A stretch of DNA of 15,536 nt from Nitrospirota bacterium (GTDB lineage Bacteria; Nitrospirota; 9FT-COMBO-42-15; HDB-SIOI813): the NCBI GenBank assembly GCA_016234155.1, contig JACRGZ010000175.1:1-15536 (forward strand), written 5' to 3'. How positions within the stretch are numbered: the stretch's first letter is position 1; each line of letters begins with the position of its first letter. The notes below the pieces were generated by a model. It was not told the origin of the DNA and ran no database searches. It saw only the letters and a list, made by a program, of their open reading frames with translations. A program made the translations under genes and the position numbers. This document shows positions 7,435-14,732 of this stretch, piece by piece.

Positions 7435-7460
7435 GTCTATGGTCTATGGTCTATGGTCTA
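7435..7460. repeat. 7-bp tandem repeat (GGTCTAT, about 3.7 units)
   Basis: Units begin at 7441, 7448 and 7455, with a partial unit at 7435-7440. The last unit contains the purQ stop codon (7458-7460). The rest of the purQ-MITE gap (7341-7434) is low-complexity sequence with words such as GACTTCTGACTT; no gene is seen there. Confidence 0.8.
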
Positions 7461-8156
7461 CTGTCTGAATTGCATATAATATACTACCGACTCAAACAGT
7501 GTATAGCCATCATCACCGCCGAGGATACCCTCCCCGCACCTTTCAGGATGCGGCATCATCCCCAATACATTTCCCCTGTCATTGCATATCCCTGCTATAT
7601 TTCCAAGGGAGCCATTTGGATTTACCTCTTCACTTATATCTCCGCTGCAATTAGAGTATCTGAAGACAATCTGATTATTTTTTTTAAGACGATTAAGTGT
7701 CTCGCCGTCAATATAATAATTCCCTTCAGCATGGGCAATAGGCATTTTTATAATCTGGTTTTCAATGTAGTTAACGGTAAATGGGGTATTGATATTATCT
7801 ACTCTTAAGTATACATCCTTACAGATAAACTTCAGGGACTTATTTCTTAACATAGCCCCGGGCAGAAGTCCAGCCTCAAGGAGTATCTGAAAGCCGTTAC
7901 ATATACCAAGTACAAGCCCACCCCTCTTGGCAAACTCCTCTACCGCCTTCATTATCGGGGAGATGCGTGCCATAGCCCCTGTACGGAGATAATCCCCATA
8001 GGAGAATCCCCCGGGAAGGATTACAATGTCAAAGTCAGAAAGGTCTTTTTCCTTATGCCAGACAAAACCTGCAGGCCTGCCCAGCACATGTTTTACTATA
8101 TAATAACAATCATGGTCACAATTAGAGCCAGGAAAGACTATTATGGCAAATTTCAT
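7458..8156 (-). CDS. purQ: Phosphoribosylformylglycinamidine synthase glutaminase subunit PurQ
   Basis: PurQ is a class I glutamine amidotransferase that hydrolyses glutamine and passes ammonia to PurL. The 232-residue protein starts MKFAIIVFPGSNCD, the family's typical first strand. Its catalytic triad is Cys86 in LGICNGFQIL, and His203 and Glu205 in MPHPER. PGGFSYGDYLR (residues 48-58) and RNKSLKFIC are further family signatures. The open frame extends 25 codons upstream to 8231, but that extension has no family similarity, so the ATG at 8156 is chosen although its ribosome site is weak. It lies just after a degenerate receiver gene and a repeat-bearing gap, and 263 bp upstream of purL, much of it MITE. 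Its normal partner gene purS is some 5 kb away, beyond the signalling block. Confidence 0.96.
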   Translation of the reverse strand: MKFAIIVFPGSNCDHDCYYIVKHVLGRPAGFVWHKEKDLSDFDIVILPGGFSYGDYLRTGAMARISPIMKAVEEFAKRGGLVLGICNGFQILLEAGLLPGAMLRNKSLKFICKDVYLRVDNINTPFTVNYIENQIIKMPIAHAEGNYYIDGETLNRLKKNNQIVFRYSNCSGDISEEVNPNGSLGNIAGICNDRGNVLGMMPHPERCGEGILGGDDGYTLFESVVYYMQFRQ

Positions 8157-8204
8157 AGGTATTGGAATTATATCAGGAAGTCTATTGCTACGGCAAGAAC
8201 AAAA

Positions 8205-8231
8205 AATATAAATCGAAATGACAAATGTCAA
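8205..8231 (-). promoter_or_regulatory. Candidate sigma-70-type promoter upstream of purQ
   Basis: On the minus strand a perfect TTGACA lies at 8231-8226. Downstream is TATATT (8210-8205) with a 15-bp spacer, or TATTTT two bases further at 17 bp. This would begin a transcript shortly before purQ. The -35 word is part of a repeat, so chance is a real possibility. Confidence 0.25.
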
Positions 8232-8236
8232 AGCCC

Positions 8237-8280
8237 AAAGTTCAAATAATTTGACATTTGGATTTTGTCATTTGAACTTT
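8237..8280. repeat. Short palindrome at the end of the degenerate receiver gene
   Basis: AAAGTTCAAAT (8237-8247) pairs perfectly with 8270-8280. The words TTGACATTTGG and ATTTGAACTTT also occur in the palindrome at 14733-14914. The right arm supplies the last codons (KFK) and part of the stop of the receiver gene. Confidence 0.65.
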
Positions 8281-8882
8281 TCTTCTACCCTTCTAATAAA
8301 GTCCTCGATTGCCTCATCGTAAAAGTTAGCAATGGATATGGCTTGGCCGGACATTCTACTCTGATATAGTCTGCGCCCCTCCTCAATCTCATCTCTTAAG
8401 TTTTCATAAAATGTACCGCCGGCTGCCCCTTCTTCAGCCTTCTCTTTATTGTAAAGGACTATATCTGACACAATAGCCCGTGCCAGTCTTTTGGCATCTT
8501 CGTGCAGATGCATCTCAGGCTCAACAGGTATAAACTTCCTGATCTTAGGCGCCAGCAGCTCCCTGATATGCCCCCTTTCTATATGCTCATCAGCGCCTGA
8601 AGGGTATTGTAATCCTGAGGTTATGAGTATGACATTTATATCCCTGAACCTCTCAACCTTTTTGATTATATCCCATACTGTAAGACCGATAATCGTAGGT
8701 AAACCTGCATCCAATATAACTATAGGGGGGTGAAACTCTTCTAGAAGAGTGAATATTTTATGCTCATCAGGGGCACTAATAGGTTTAAACCCTTCACTTT
8801 CCAGTATAGTGGCAATAAGATGCCGTAATGCCTCTTCTTCTGTCCCTATAAGGATAAGATGTGCGGGATCTTTCATTTTCAT
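8268..8882 (-). CDS. Degenerate receiver-domain protein with helical C-terminus
   Basis: This 204-residue protein has an N-terminal receiver fold. The phospho-acceptor position is kept as Asp58 in IVILDAGLP and a Thr is present in VILITSG, but the acidic pair that binds magnesium in ordinary receivers is replaced by Gly13-Thr14 (ILIGTEEEAL). Normal phosphorylation is therefore doubtful. The C-terminal half has no DNA-binding or enzymatic domain; it is mainly helical, with HEDAKRLARAIVSDIVLYN followed by a charged stretch FYENLRDEIEEGRRLYQSRM. I have seen this type of tail beside receiver domains in delta-proteobacteria-like genomes, but I know of no assigned function. The start is MKMK; a second ATG lies two codons later. 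It follows the receiver-GGDEF gene after a 124-bp repeat gap and probably serves the same pathway, as a scaffold or phosphate-independent adaptor (inferred). Confidence 0.8.
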   Translation of the reverse strand: MKMKDPAHLILIGTEEEALRHLIATILESEGFKPISAPDEHKIFTLLEEFHPPIVILDAGLPTIIGLTVWDIIKKVERFRDINVILITSGLQYPSGADEHIERGHIRELLAPKIRKFIPVEPEMHLHEDAKRLARAIVSDIVLYNKEKAEEGAAGGTFYENLRDEIEEGRRLYQSRMSGQAISIANFYDEAIEDFIRRVEEKFK

Positions 8883-8911
8883 CTGAAAATATAAATCCTA
8901 AATCCTAATAT

Positions 8912-9003
8912 CTAAATCCTAAACAATATCTAAATTCAAAATACAAATATCATAAACTGTTTTGAATCTTGAAATTAGAATTTTGAATTTGTTTAGGATT
9001 TAG
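8912..9003. repeat. AAATCCTAAA-family palindrome after the GGDEF gene
   Basis: A perfect 15-bp core, CTAAATCCTAAACAA at 8912-8926, pairs with 8989-9003, inside a longer imperfect palindrome of about 8884-9020. Positions 8980-9003 are identical over 24 bp to 14872-14895 in the purB-nusB gap. The repeat runs into the stop and last codons (NSKF) of the GGDEF gene. Confidence 0.75.
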
Positions 9004-9006
9004 CGC

Positions 9007-9948
9007 TTAGAATTTAGAATTTTCATCCTCCATATTGTAAGCGACCCTGTTCCTGCCGTTGCGCTTTGCACTGTATAATGCCTGGTCAGCCTTGCTAATC
9101 AGCGCCTCATAACCACCTTTAGTATCATCAGGAAATGTGGCTACTCCAATACTTACAGTTATATGTTTACCACCGTTCAGCTCGCTTAGCAACGGACTCC
9201 CCTCGACGGTTTTTCTGATACGTTCCGCCACTATATGGGAGCCAATAACCGTATTCTGTGAAAGGACGATTATAAATTCATCCCCACCGTACCGGACTGC
9301 AAAATCATAACCCCTCAGCACAACCTGCAGGAGCCTGGCAACCTCTTTAATTATTGTATCACCACGCTGGTGTCCGTATGTATCATTGACATCTTTAAAA
9401 TTATCAATATCGAGCATTACCAGGGAGAGCTTAAGATTAAACCGATCGCTCCTGTTATACTCCCTTTTCAGCGTATCATACAGGTATCTCTGATTATACA
9501 GACCTGTCAGATCGTCAAGTATTGTAACCCGCTTCAACTCCACTATCTTTGTCTTCAGTTCATTCTGAAGCTGTTTCATCTTCAGTAAAATCCTGACCCG
9601 CACAACAAGTTCCTGCGGATGGAATGGTTTGGTGATATAATCAATAGCCCCGCTCTCTAACCCCTTTATCTTATCAAACAACCCCCTGTTGGCAGATAAC
9701 ATAACGACCATAATCTCTTCCAACCTTTTTTCCTTACTTATCATTTCCATCAATTTAAATCCATCCATCCTCGGCATCATTACGTCACAAATTATCATGT
9801 CGACCTCTTCCTTTGAGAGGACCTTTATAGCATTGAAACCATCGTTGGCCTCAAAATAATTTTCGAACAGTTGCGCCTCTCTGAGGCTTTCTGTCACCTT
9901 TTGCCGGAGCATGGGTGAATCATCAACTATCAAGACGCTCTTTCCCAT
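9007..9948 (-). CDS. Response regulator diguanylate cyclase (REC-GGDEF, PleD-like)
   Basis: This is a 313-residue protein with two domains. The receiver domain (about 3-122) has the acidic pair Asp9-Asp10, phospho-acceptor Asp55 in ICDVMMPRMDG, Ser85 and Lys107 in TKPF, all intact. A short helical linker leads to a GGDEF domain (about 140-306) with the active-site motif RYGGDEF (GGDEF at 221-225), LDIDNFKDVNDTYGH and SIGVATFP. An RxxD inhibitory c-di-GMP site (Arg212 to Asp215) precedes the active site at the standard five-residue spacing. Known chemistry of the family is 2 GTP to cyclic di-GMP, activated by receiver phosphorylation and dimerisation. It starts 21 bp after cheA, the obvious phosphodonor gene. 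Two PilZ proteins downstream are candidate receptors. The last residues come from a repeat. Confidence 0.95.
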   Translation of the reverse strand: MGKSVLIVDDSPMLRQKVTESLREAQLFENYFEANDGFNAIKVLSKEEVDMIICDVMMPRMDGFKLMEMISKEKRLEEIMVVMLSANRGLFDKIKGLESGAIDYITKPFHPQELVVRVRILLKMKQLQNELKTKIVELKRVTILDDLTGLYNQRYLYDTLKREYNRSDRFNLKLSLVMLDIDNFKDVNDTYGHQRGDTIIKEVARLLQVVLRGYDFAVRYGGDEFIIVLSQNTVIGSHIVAERIRKTVEGSPLLSELNGGKHITVSIGVATFPDDTKGGYEALISKADQALYSAKRNGRNRVAYNMEDENSKF

Positions 9949-9969
9949 AATACACCGATATTTCGGATG

Positions 9970-12006
9970 TTAAATTATAATCTTAAGGGGGTCGAGTACC
10001 GGCAGGATCTTTTTTGCATCTATTTCAGCAAATCCTGAAACACAACTTACATTGCATAGAAGCCTTCCCAGCGGCTTGATTAATACCTCACGCTGACCTT
10101 TTATTTTATCAACCACTATCCCGGCCCTCTTTTCTGCAACCCCGATAACCACAACATACCTCTTATCCTTCTTCCCCGCGCCCCCTTCCATCGCCCCATT
10201 GCCGGCAAACCTTAAAATATCTTTTAACCTTATAAGCGGTATAAAATTACCTCTTACATCAATGACTTCCCGCCCGCCGATCTTCTTTATGTTGCTGTCC
10301 CGTAGTATGAGGTTCTCAGAAATAGAATTAAAAGGGATAGCAAACTCCCTGCCTGACTCGCTGACAATAAGCGCCCTTACAATCAGGAGGGTCAATGGCA
10401 GGGTAATACGGAATTTTGTCCCTTTTTCACTCCTCGTATCTACATCTATCATACCGGAAAGGTGTGCAATATTCTTTGCAACTACATCAAGACCAATACC
10501 TCTGCCGGATACATCATTGACAGTCTTGTTTGTACTAAAACCGGGTTGAAAAATAAAACCGATCAATCTCTTATCATCTATCTGTTCCCCTCTTTTTATA
10601 AGCCCTTTCCCTAATGCCACATCATAGATTTTATTGATGTCTATCCCGCCGCCGTCATCTTCTACCTCTATCAATATACCCCTCTCTTTCTGAGAAGCCA
10701 TTACTTTTATTGTCCCGGCTGCCGGTTTACCCCTCTCGAGTCTGATCTTCTCACATTCAATGCCATGATCAACAGCATTACGTATAATATGCATGAGGGG
10801 ATCGGCAAGCTCTTCAGTCATGGATTTATCTAATTTAGTATCACCACCGGAAAACTCTATCGCCACCTCCTTGGATAATTCTCCGGAAAGCCTCTTTGCG
10901 GCACGGGAGAGTCGGTCAAACATATAGTCTACAGGAACCATCCTTAGCTCAATGAGCCCATCCCGAAGCAACGATAATTTCTTGTATAACTCTCTTGATC
11001 CCTTGTTAATATCAAGAAAAGAGAGGTTACAGCCCTGCCGGGCCTTAAGCCCCTGTAAAGCCCCGGAGACTGTTCCGTGCAATAACAGCGCTTCTCCGAC
11101 AATATTCAGCAGGGCATCTAACCTCCCGATATCCACCCTGACTGTCTTAGTAATGCCCCTCACATAACGGTCAGCAGATCCTCTGCCGGGCATAATCCCC
11201 AAAAAACTCAATTGTTGCTTTTTAGACTCAATCACCGACGCTAATGATCCTATTTTTTTAACGCTTATTATGTTTGCCTTTAGAATACTGTATATCCTGG
11301 ATTCGACATCTGCTTCGTCAGAGACAAAAATGATGTCAAAGGATAAGCCTGTATCAGCAGAAAACCCGGAAATAGGGATGAAGGTAATAATTTCACCGAA
11401 TTGTGTGAGATTGCCCTGGAGCATTTCCACATCTTCATCTATAGAATCAACCTGTAAAGATATTGTAATACTGTATGTAGTCCACCCTTTTTTAATGCGC
11501 TCATACAGTCTGTGTATCTCATGCTCAGACAATCTATTAAGCAAAGCCGGGGCTATGCAGGCTAAATCTTCCGATGATACATTCACAGGCGGGGCTATAT
11601 CATTCAAAATACCATCAATCTTGTTTACTATATATCCGATTTCAATACACTCTACCCCCTGTTCATTGATATTTTTAAGGAGTCCAAGGAGTATATCCAT
11701 GACCTCAAAAAGGGTATCCATTACACAGGATGTTAATTGAATCCTGCCAAACCTCAGGCAGTCGAGCAGGTCTTCAAATTTATGGCTTAATGCGGTTATT
11801 CTGGGAAATCCTGATACCGCGGATATACCTTTAAGGGTATGAATTCCACGGAACAAGGTATTAATTATATCCGGATTTACCTCCCCGGAAGAGATATATA
11901 CGGTCTGGACCTTGCATAGGTTACTGCTTAGAGTCTGAACAATATACTCAGCCTCGATGAGAAATTCCTGAAATGTCCTGGAGTGTTGATTGTGGGCATT
12001 TGCCAT
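9970..12006 (-). CDS. cheA: CheA-type chemosensory histidine kinase
   Basis: This 678-residue protein has the CheA domain order. The Hpt domain (about 10-115) has phospho-site His56 in GIHTLKG. A central ferredoxin-like segment (about 175-255) sits where P2 normally lies. The dimerisation domain is about 285-365. The ATPase domain has an N-box HIIRNAVDHGIE (406-417), G1 VEDDGGGID (448-456), F-box FQPGFST (486-492) and G2 GRGIGLDVV (501-509). The C-terminal CheW-like domain is about 545-678. All kinase motifs look functional. It starts 3 bp after the DUF4388 gene and 21 bp before the receiver-GGDEF gene, which has a suitable target aspartate. No MCP, CheW, CheR or CheB gene is present here, so the input is unknown; it could be the DUF4388 protein or receptors encoded elsewhere. 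The symbol describes the family and does not imply flagellar chemotaxis. Confidence 0.95.
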   Translation of the reverse strand: MANAHNQHSRTFQEFLIEAEYIVQTLSSNLCKVQTVYISSGEVNPDIINTLFRGIHTLKGISAVSGFPRITALSHKFEDLLDCLRFGRIQLTSCVMDTLFEVMDILLGLLKNINEQGVECIEIGYIVNKIDGILNDIAPPVNVSSEDLACIAPALLNRLSEHEIHRLYERIKKGWTTYSITISLQVDSIDEDVEMLQGNLTQFGEIITFIPISGFSADTGLSFDIIFVSDEADVESRIYSILKANIISVKKIGSLASVIESKKQQLSFLGIMPGRGSADRYVRGITKTVRVDIGRLDALLNIVGEALLLHGTVSGALQGLKARQGCNLSFLDINKGSRELYKKLSLLRDGLIELRMVPVDYMFDRLSRAAKRLSGELSKEVAIEFSGGDTKLDKSMTEELADPLMHIIRNAVDHGIECEKIRLERGKPAAGTIKVMASQKERGILIEVEDDGGGIDINKIYDVALGKGLIKRGEQIDDKRLIGFIFQPGFSTNKTVNDVSGRGIGLDVVAKNIAHLSGMIDVDTRSEKGTKFRITLPLTLLIVRALIVSESGREFAIPFNSISENLILRDSNIKKIGGREVIDVRGNFIPLIRLKDILRFAGNGAMEGGAGKKDKRYVVVIGVAEKRAGIVVDKIKGQREVLIKPLGRLLCNVSCVSGFAEIDAKKILPVLDPLKIII

Positions 12007-12009
12007 GGT

Positions 12010-13083
12010 TCAGGGGTGTCCTGATGCTAAATGAGCAATCCCGGCAACCTTGATAAACGCCTCTAAAGAAGATGTGTCACCTATAGGATTCTTATAAGGG
12101 AGGTTATCTCCATATACTACTGATATGACCCTGTCACCCTCAATCAAAGGGGAAATAAATACCTCTGATGGCGTACCCTCGCCAAGATGTGTCACAAGGT
12201 AATTATTCCAGTCAGTCTCGCAGAGCGGGCCTTTATAAGTCTTTCTATTGTGTACCGCGTCACTTATGGCAGACGGCTTATTTAATGGTATGGTCATCCC
12301 TTTTATCCGCTTATCCGCTGAACTCATCGATATACCCGCCTGACCAAATCCCATCGCCTTATCTTCTATAATCTTAAATACAGCAGCCCTGTTCAGTAAT
12401 TCACCGGCGAACCTCAGTATCATTAATAAAATCTCAGTGCTTACCACAGGGATTGATATCTCCTCTATTAAGGAGATGAGTATCTTCGGATAACCCCCTT
12501 CATCTTTAATGGATTGGATGACCTGCTTAGGCCGTTCAATCTCATCCTTTGGCTCATCCTCTGGCTCATCCTCTGGCGGCTCATCACCCTCCGGCATCAC
12601 CCTTCCACTTTCATCCCTGAGCCTTGTACCTTCTAAGAGTATATATTCTGTGCTGACGCTTACCCCAGGAGGGACTTTTGGCAACGGTTTCTCAGGCTCA
12701 AACCTGAATACCCCCTCTTCCCAGGAAAGTAATTCATATATTACATCTTTAATCTGTTCCTGGATGAGGTTCTCCAGCACATCTTTGTCTACAAACTTGT
12801 TCTCTGACAATATAGAGCCTAATGGTTCATGAACCTTTCTGTCTTTCTGTATCTTAAGTGCAGCCTCAAGGTCTTTTCCCTCTAATAAGCCCCCCCTGAT
12901 CAGCCTCTCTCCGAGTCTTTCCTGGCCATGCAGGGACGCATATAATATCTGACCGTCATGGAAGACTACCCTCCCTTTACCGGCAGGGCCTTCTACATTA
13001 AGCACACCACTCTTCTTGCTTAAATGGATTATCTGAAATATATCAGGCAGACTTAAGTCTGATAAGTGTCCTTTAAGACTCAT
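12010..13083 (-). CDS. DUF4388 (PATAN) domain protein with GAF-like C-terminal half
   Basis: The N-terminus, MSLKGHLSDLSLPDIFQII followed by KSGVLNVEG...GRVVFHDGQILYA, is a typical DUF4388/PATAN domain, a module found with two-component and gliding or chemosensory systems. A second helical part (residues about 70-130) ends in ELLSWEEGVFRFEP, also family-typical. After an acidic linker (about 165-185) made of PEDE-like repeats, residues about 198-355 have a GAF-like pattern (LILL...ILRFAGELLNRAAVFKI, ISPLIEGDRVISVVYGDN); this is inferred from pattern only. The ATG start gives the usual family N-terminus, but no clear ribosome site precedes it, since a repeat palindrome ends close upstream. The cheA gene begins 3 bp after the stop. 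It is a likely input or adaptor for that kinase. Confidence 0.88.
   Translation of the reverse strand: MSLKGHLSDLSLPDIFQIIHLSKKSGVLNVEGPAGKGRVVFHDGQILYASLHGQERLGERLIRGGLLEGKDLEAALKIQKDRKVHEPLGSILSENKFVDKDVLENLIQEQIKDVIYELLSWEEGVFRFEPEKPLPKVPPGVSVSTEYILLEGTRLRDESGRVMPEGDEPPEDEPEDEPKDEIERPKQVIQSIKDEGGYPKILISLIEEISIPVVSTEILLMILRFAGELLNRAAVFKIIEDKAMGFGQAGISMSSADKRIKGMTIPLNKPSAISDAVHNRKTYKGPLCETDWNNYLVTHLGEGTPSEVFISPLIEGDRVISVVYGDNLPYKNPIGDTSSLEAFIKVAGIAHLASGHP
12541..12576. repeat. 12-bp tandem repeat encoding an acidic linker
   Basis: Three in-frame copies of CTCATCCTCTGG (the first with one change) encode repeated Pro-Glu/Lys-Asp-Glu units in the linker of the DUF4388 protein. The array is unlikely to disturb the reading frame because the unit is a multiple of three. 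Confidence 0.85.
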
Positions 13084-13100
13084 GTTTAATAAAGGGGTCC

Positions 13101-13172
13101 AGGGGTCAAGGATTCAAGGGGTCAAGTGAAATATTAATAACATCTGCCCGACCACTTGACCCCTTGACCCCT
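13101..13172. repeat. TCAAGG-family palindrome between purS and the signalling block
   Basis: Arms 13109-13128 and 13153-13172 pair at 18 of 20 positions. Positions 13102-13128 are identical over 27 bp to 4900-4926. The right arm runs into the purS stop codon (13171-13173). There is no U-run, so it is not a classic terminator. It marks the upstream border of the signalling genes. Confidence 0.75.
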
Positions 13173-13413
13173 ATTTTTCAATTTCATATCGGAAATCTTC
13201 GATGATCGGATTAGAAAGGAGTTTGTTACACATCTCTTTGATCTGAGGGTCTAATTTTTCTTTGGCGGTATCATCTATCTCTATCTCTATATACTTTCCG
13301 ACCCTCACATCCTCAACCGATGTGTACCCGAGTGAATGGAGAGAATGTTTTACAGCCTTACCCTGTGGGTCCAGTATACCTTCTTTCAGTGTCACATAAA
13401 TTTTTACACGCAA
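13171..13413 (-). CDS. purS: Phosphoribosylformylglycinamidine synthase subunit PurS
   Basis: PurS is the small structural subunit that joins PurQ to the short PurL and is thought to help ammonia transfer within the FGAM synthase complex. At 80 residues it has normal length. MRVKIYVTLKEGILDPQGKAV at its start, then HSLGYTSVEDVRVGKYIEIEI, are diagnostic for the family. The start is TTG, supported by a strong ribosome site AAGGAGG seven bases upstream. This ribosome site overlaps the purB stop region, and only 13 bp separate the two genes, so they are co-transcribed. Four signalling genes stand between purS and its partners purQ and purL. Confidence 0.96.
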   Translation of the reverse strand: MRVKIYVTLKEGILDPQGKAVKHSLHSLGYTSVEDVRVGKYIEIEIDDTAKEKLDPQIKEMCNKLLSNPIIEDFRYEIEK

Positions 13414-13420
13414 TTAGTAC

Positions 13421-13427
13421 CCTCCTT
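13421..13427 (-). promoter_or_regulatory. purS ribosome-binding site supporting a TTG start
   Basis: The minus strand reads AAGGAGG, then GTACTAA and TTG. The spacing of seven bases is ideal and there is no ATG that would give the conserved N-terminus. The first base of the site is the last base of the purB stop codon. Confidence 0.8.
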
Positions 13428-14722
13428 CACCCATCAAAAACCCTGTTGAAAATATAATCTATATGTTTTAGATAATACCCTATGTCAAAACAGGACGTTA
13501 TATCACTATCACTCAATAAGGTCTTTACCTCTTTATCTTCTAATAATAGCCTCTGAAACTCCTCTCCACTGTCCCACGCCCTCATGGCATTTTTCTGAAC
13601 CAATCTGTATGCCTTATCCCTGTCCATACCTTTCCTGACTAATTCCAGTAATACCCTCTGCGAGAATATGAGCCCACGGGTGAGATTAAGATTTCTCATC
13701 ATGTTATCGGGATAGACGACCATATTTTCTATAATGTTTATCAGCCGGTTTAACATGTAATCTATGAGAATGGCGCTATCCGGTATTATAACGCGCTCAA
13801 CTGATGAATGACTTATATCACGCTCATGCCATAACGGTATATTTTCCAGTGCAGCGATACAATTGGAGCGTACAATCCTGGCAAGGCCGCTAAGGTTTTC
13901 ACACCCAACAGGATTTCTCTTATGGGGCATTGCGGAAGAGCCCTTTTGCCCTTTAGTAAATGGCTCCTCAACCTCTAATACCTCAGTCCTCTGGAGATGG
14001 CGTATCTCTGTGGCATGTTTCTCTATTGTGCCGGCTATTATTGACAGGGTGCACATATATTCCGCATGCCTGTCCCTCTGCATTATCTGAGTAGATATGG
14101 GATCTGGTTTTAACCCGAGCTTGCGGCATACGTATTCCTCTACAAAGGGGGCAACATTGGCAAAAGTGCCGACAGCGCCTGATATCTTTCCGCAACTTAT
14201 TCCCTCCTTTGCCTTTATTAACCGGTCTATGTTTCTCTTAGTATCTTCATGCCAGAGCGCCATCTTAAGGCCGAGTGTTACGGGCTCCGCATGAATACCA
14301 TGGGAACGGCCTATCATAACCGTATCTTTATACGCATATGCCTTTTCTTTTAAGACTTCCTTCAGCCTGTTCATATCCTCCAATATGATGCCGGCAGCAT
14401 CAATCATCTGGAGTGCAAGTCCTGTATCCAGGATATCAGAGGATGTAAGGCCTAAGTGCAGATATTTTGCCTCCTCTCCTATACCCTCAGAGATAGAAGT
14501 TAGAAAGGCTATTACATCATGTTTTACATCAAGCTCGATCTTGTTTATATGTTCTATGTCTATAGATGCCCTTTCTTTTATTGCAGCGATAGCCTTCTTA
14601 GGGATCTCCCCCTTTTCTGCCATTGCCTCGCATGCCAGTATTTCAATGGTAAGCCATTTCCTGAACTTATTCTCCGGCTCCCAAACCTGCTTCATTTTGG
14701 GTAATGTATATCGCTCTATCAT
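13427..14722 (-). CDS. purB: Adenylosuccinate lyase PurB
   Basis: PurB removes fumarate twice in purine metabolism: from SAICAR to give AICAR on the way to IMP, and from adenylosuccinate to give AMP. The 431-residue length fits the short bacterial type. His68 in KHDV and His141 in GRSHGIHAEP match active-site histidines of the Bacillus-type enzyme. The superfamily signature GSSAMPHKRNP (261-271) carries the catalytic Ser262 on its flexible loop. YLHLGLTSSDILDT (87-100) is also conserved. The ATG at 14722 has a weak ribosome site just inside a repeat-rich leader. purS follows after 13 bp. purC, which often lies next to purB, is not in the window. Confidence 0.97.
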   Translation of the reverse strand: MIERYTLPKMKQVWEPENKFRKWLTIEILACEAMAEKGEIPKKAIAAIKERASIDIEHINKIELDVKHDVIAFLTSISEGIGEEAKYLHLGLTSSDILDTGLALQMIDAAGIILEDMNRLKEVLKEKAYAYKDTVMIGRSHGIHAEPVTLGLKMALWHEDTKRNIDRLIKAKEGISCGKISGAVGTFANVAPFVEEYVCRKLGLKPDPISTQIMQRDRHAEYMCTLSIIAGTIEKHATEIRHLQRTEVLEVEEPFTKGQKGSSAMPHKRNPVGCENLSGLARIVRSNCIAALENIPLWHERDISHSSVERVIIPDSAILIDYMLNRLINIIENMVVYPDNMMRNLNLTRGLIFSQRVLLELVRKGMDRDKAYRLVQKNAMRAWDSGEEFQRLLLEDKEVKTLLSDSDITSCFDIGYYLKHIDYIFNRVFDG

Positions 14723-14732
14723 ATTAAATCCG

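Noticed and set aside
8157..8231. A 25-codon N-terminal extension of purQ
   Set aside because: The extension has no PurQ similarity, and the conserved N-terminus starts at the ATG at 8156.
11270..11740. A 156-codon plus-strand frame opposite cheA
   Set aside because: It lies fully inside the well-supported cheA gene, lacks any recognisable motif and has no ribosome site of note.
12509..12832. A plus-strand frame rich in serine and glycine
   Set aside because: It is the antisense shadow of the DUF4388 gene; the Ser/Gly runs are the reverse reading of the acidic linker repeat.
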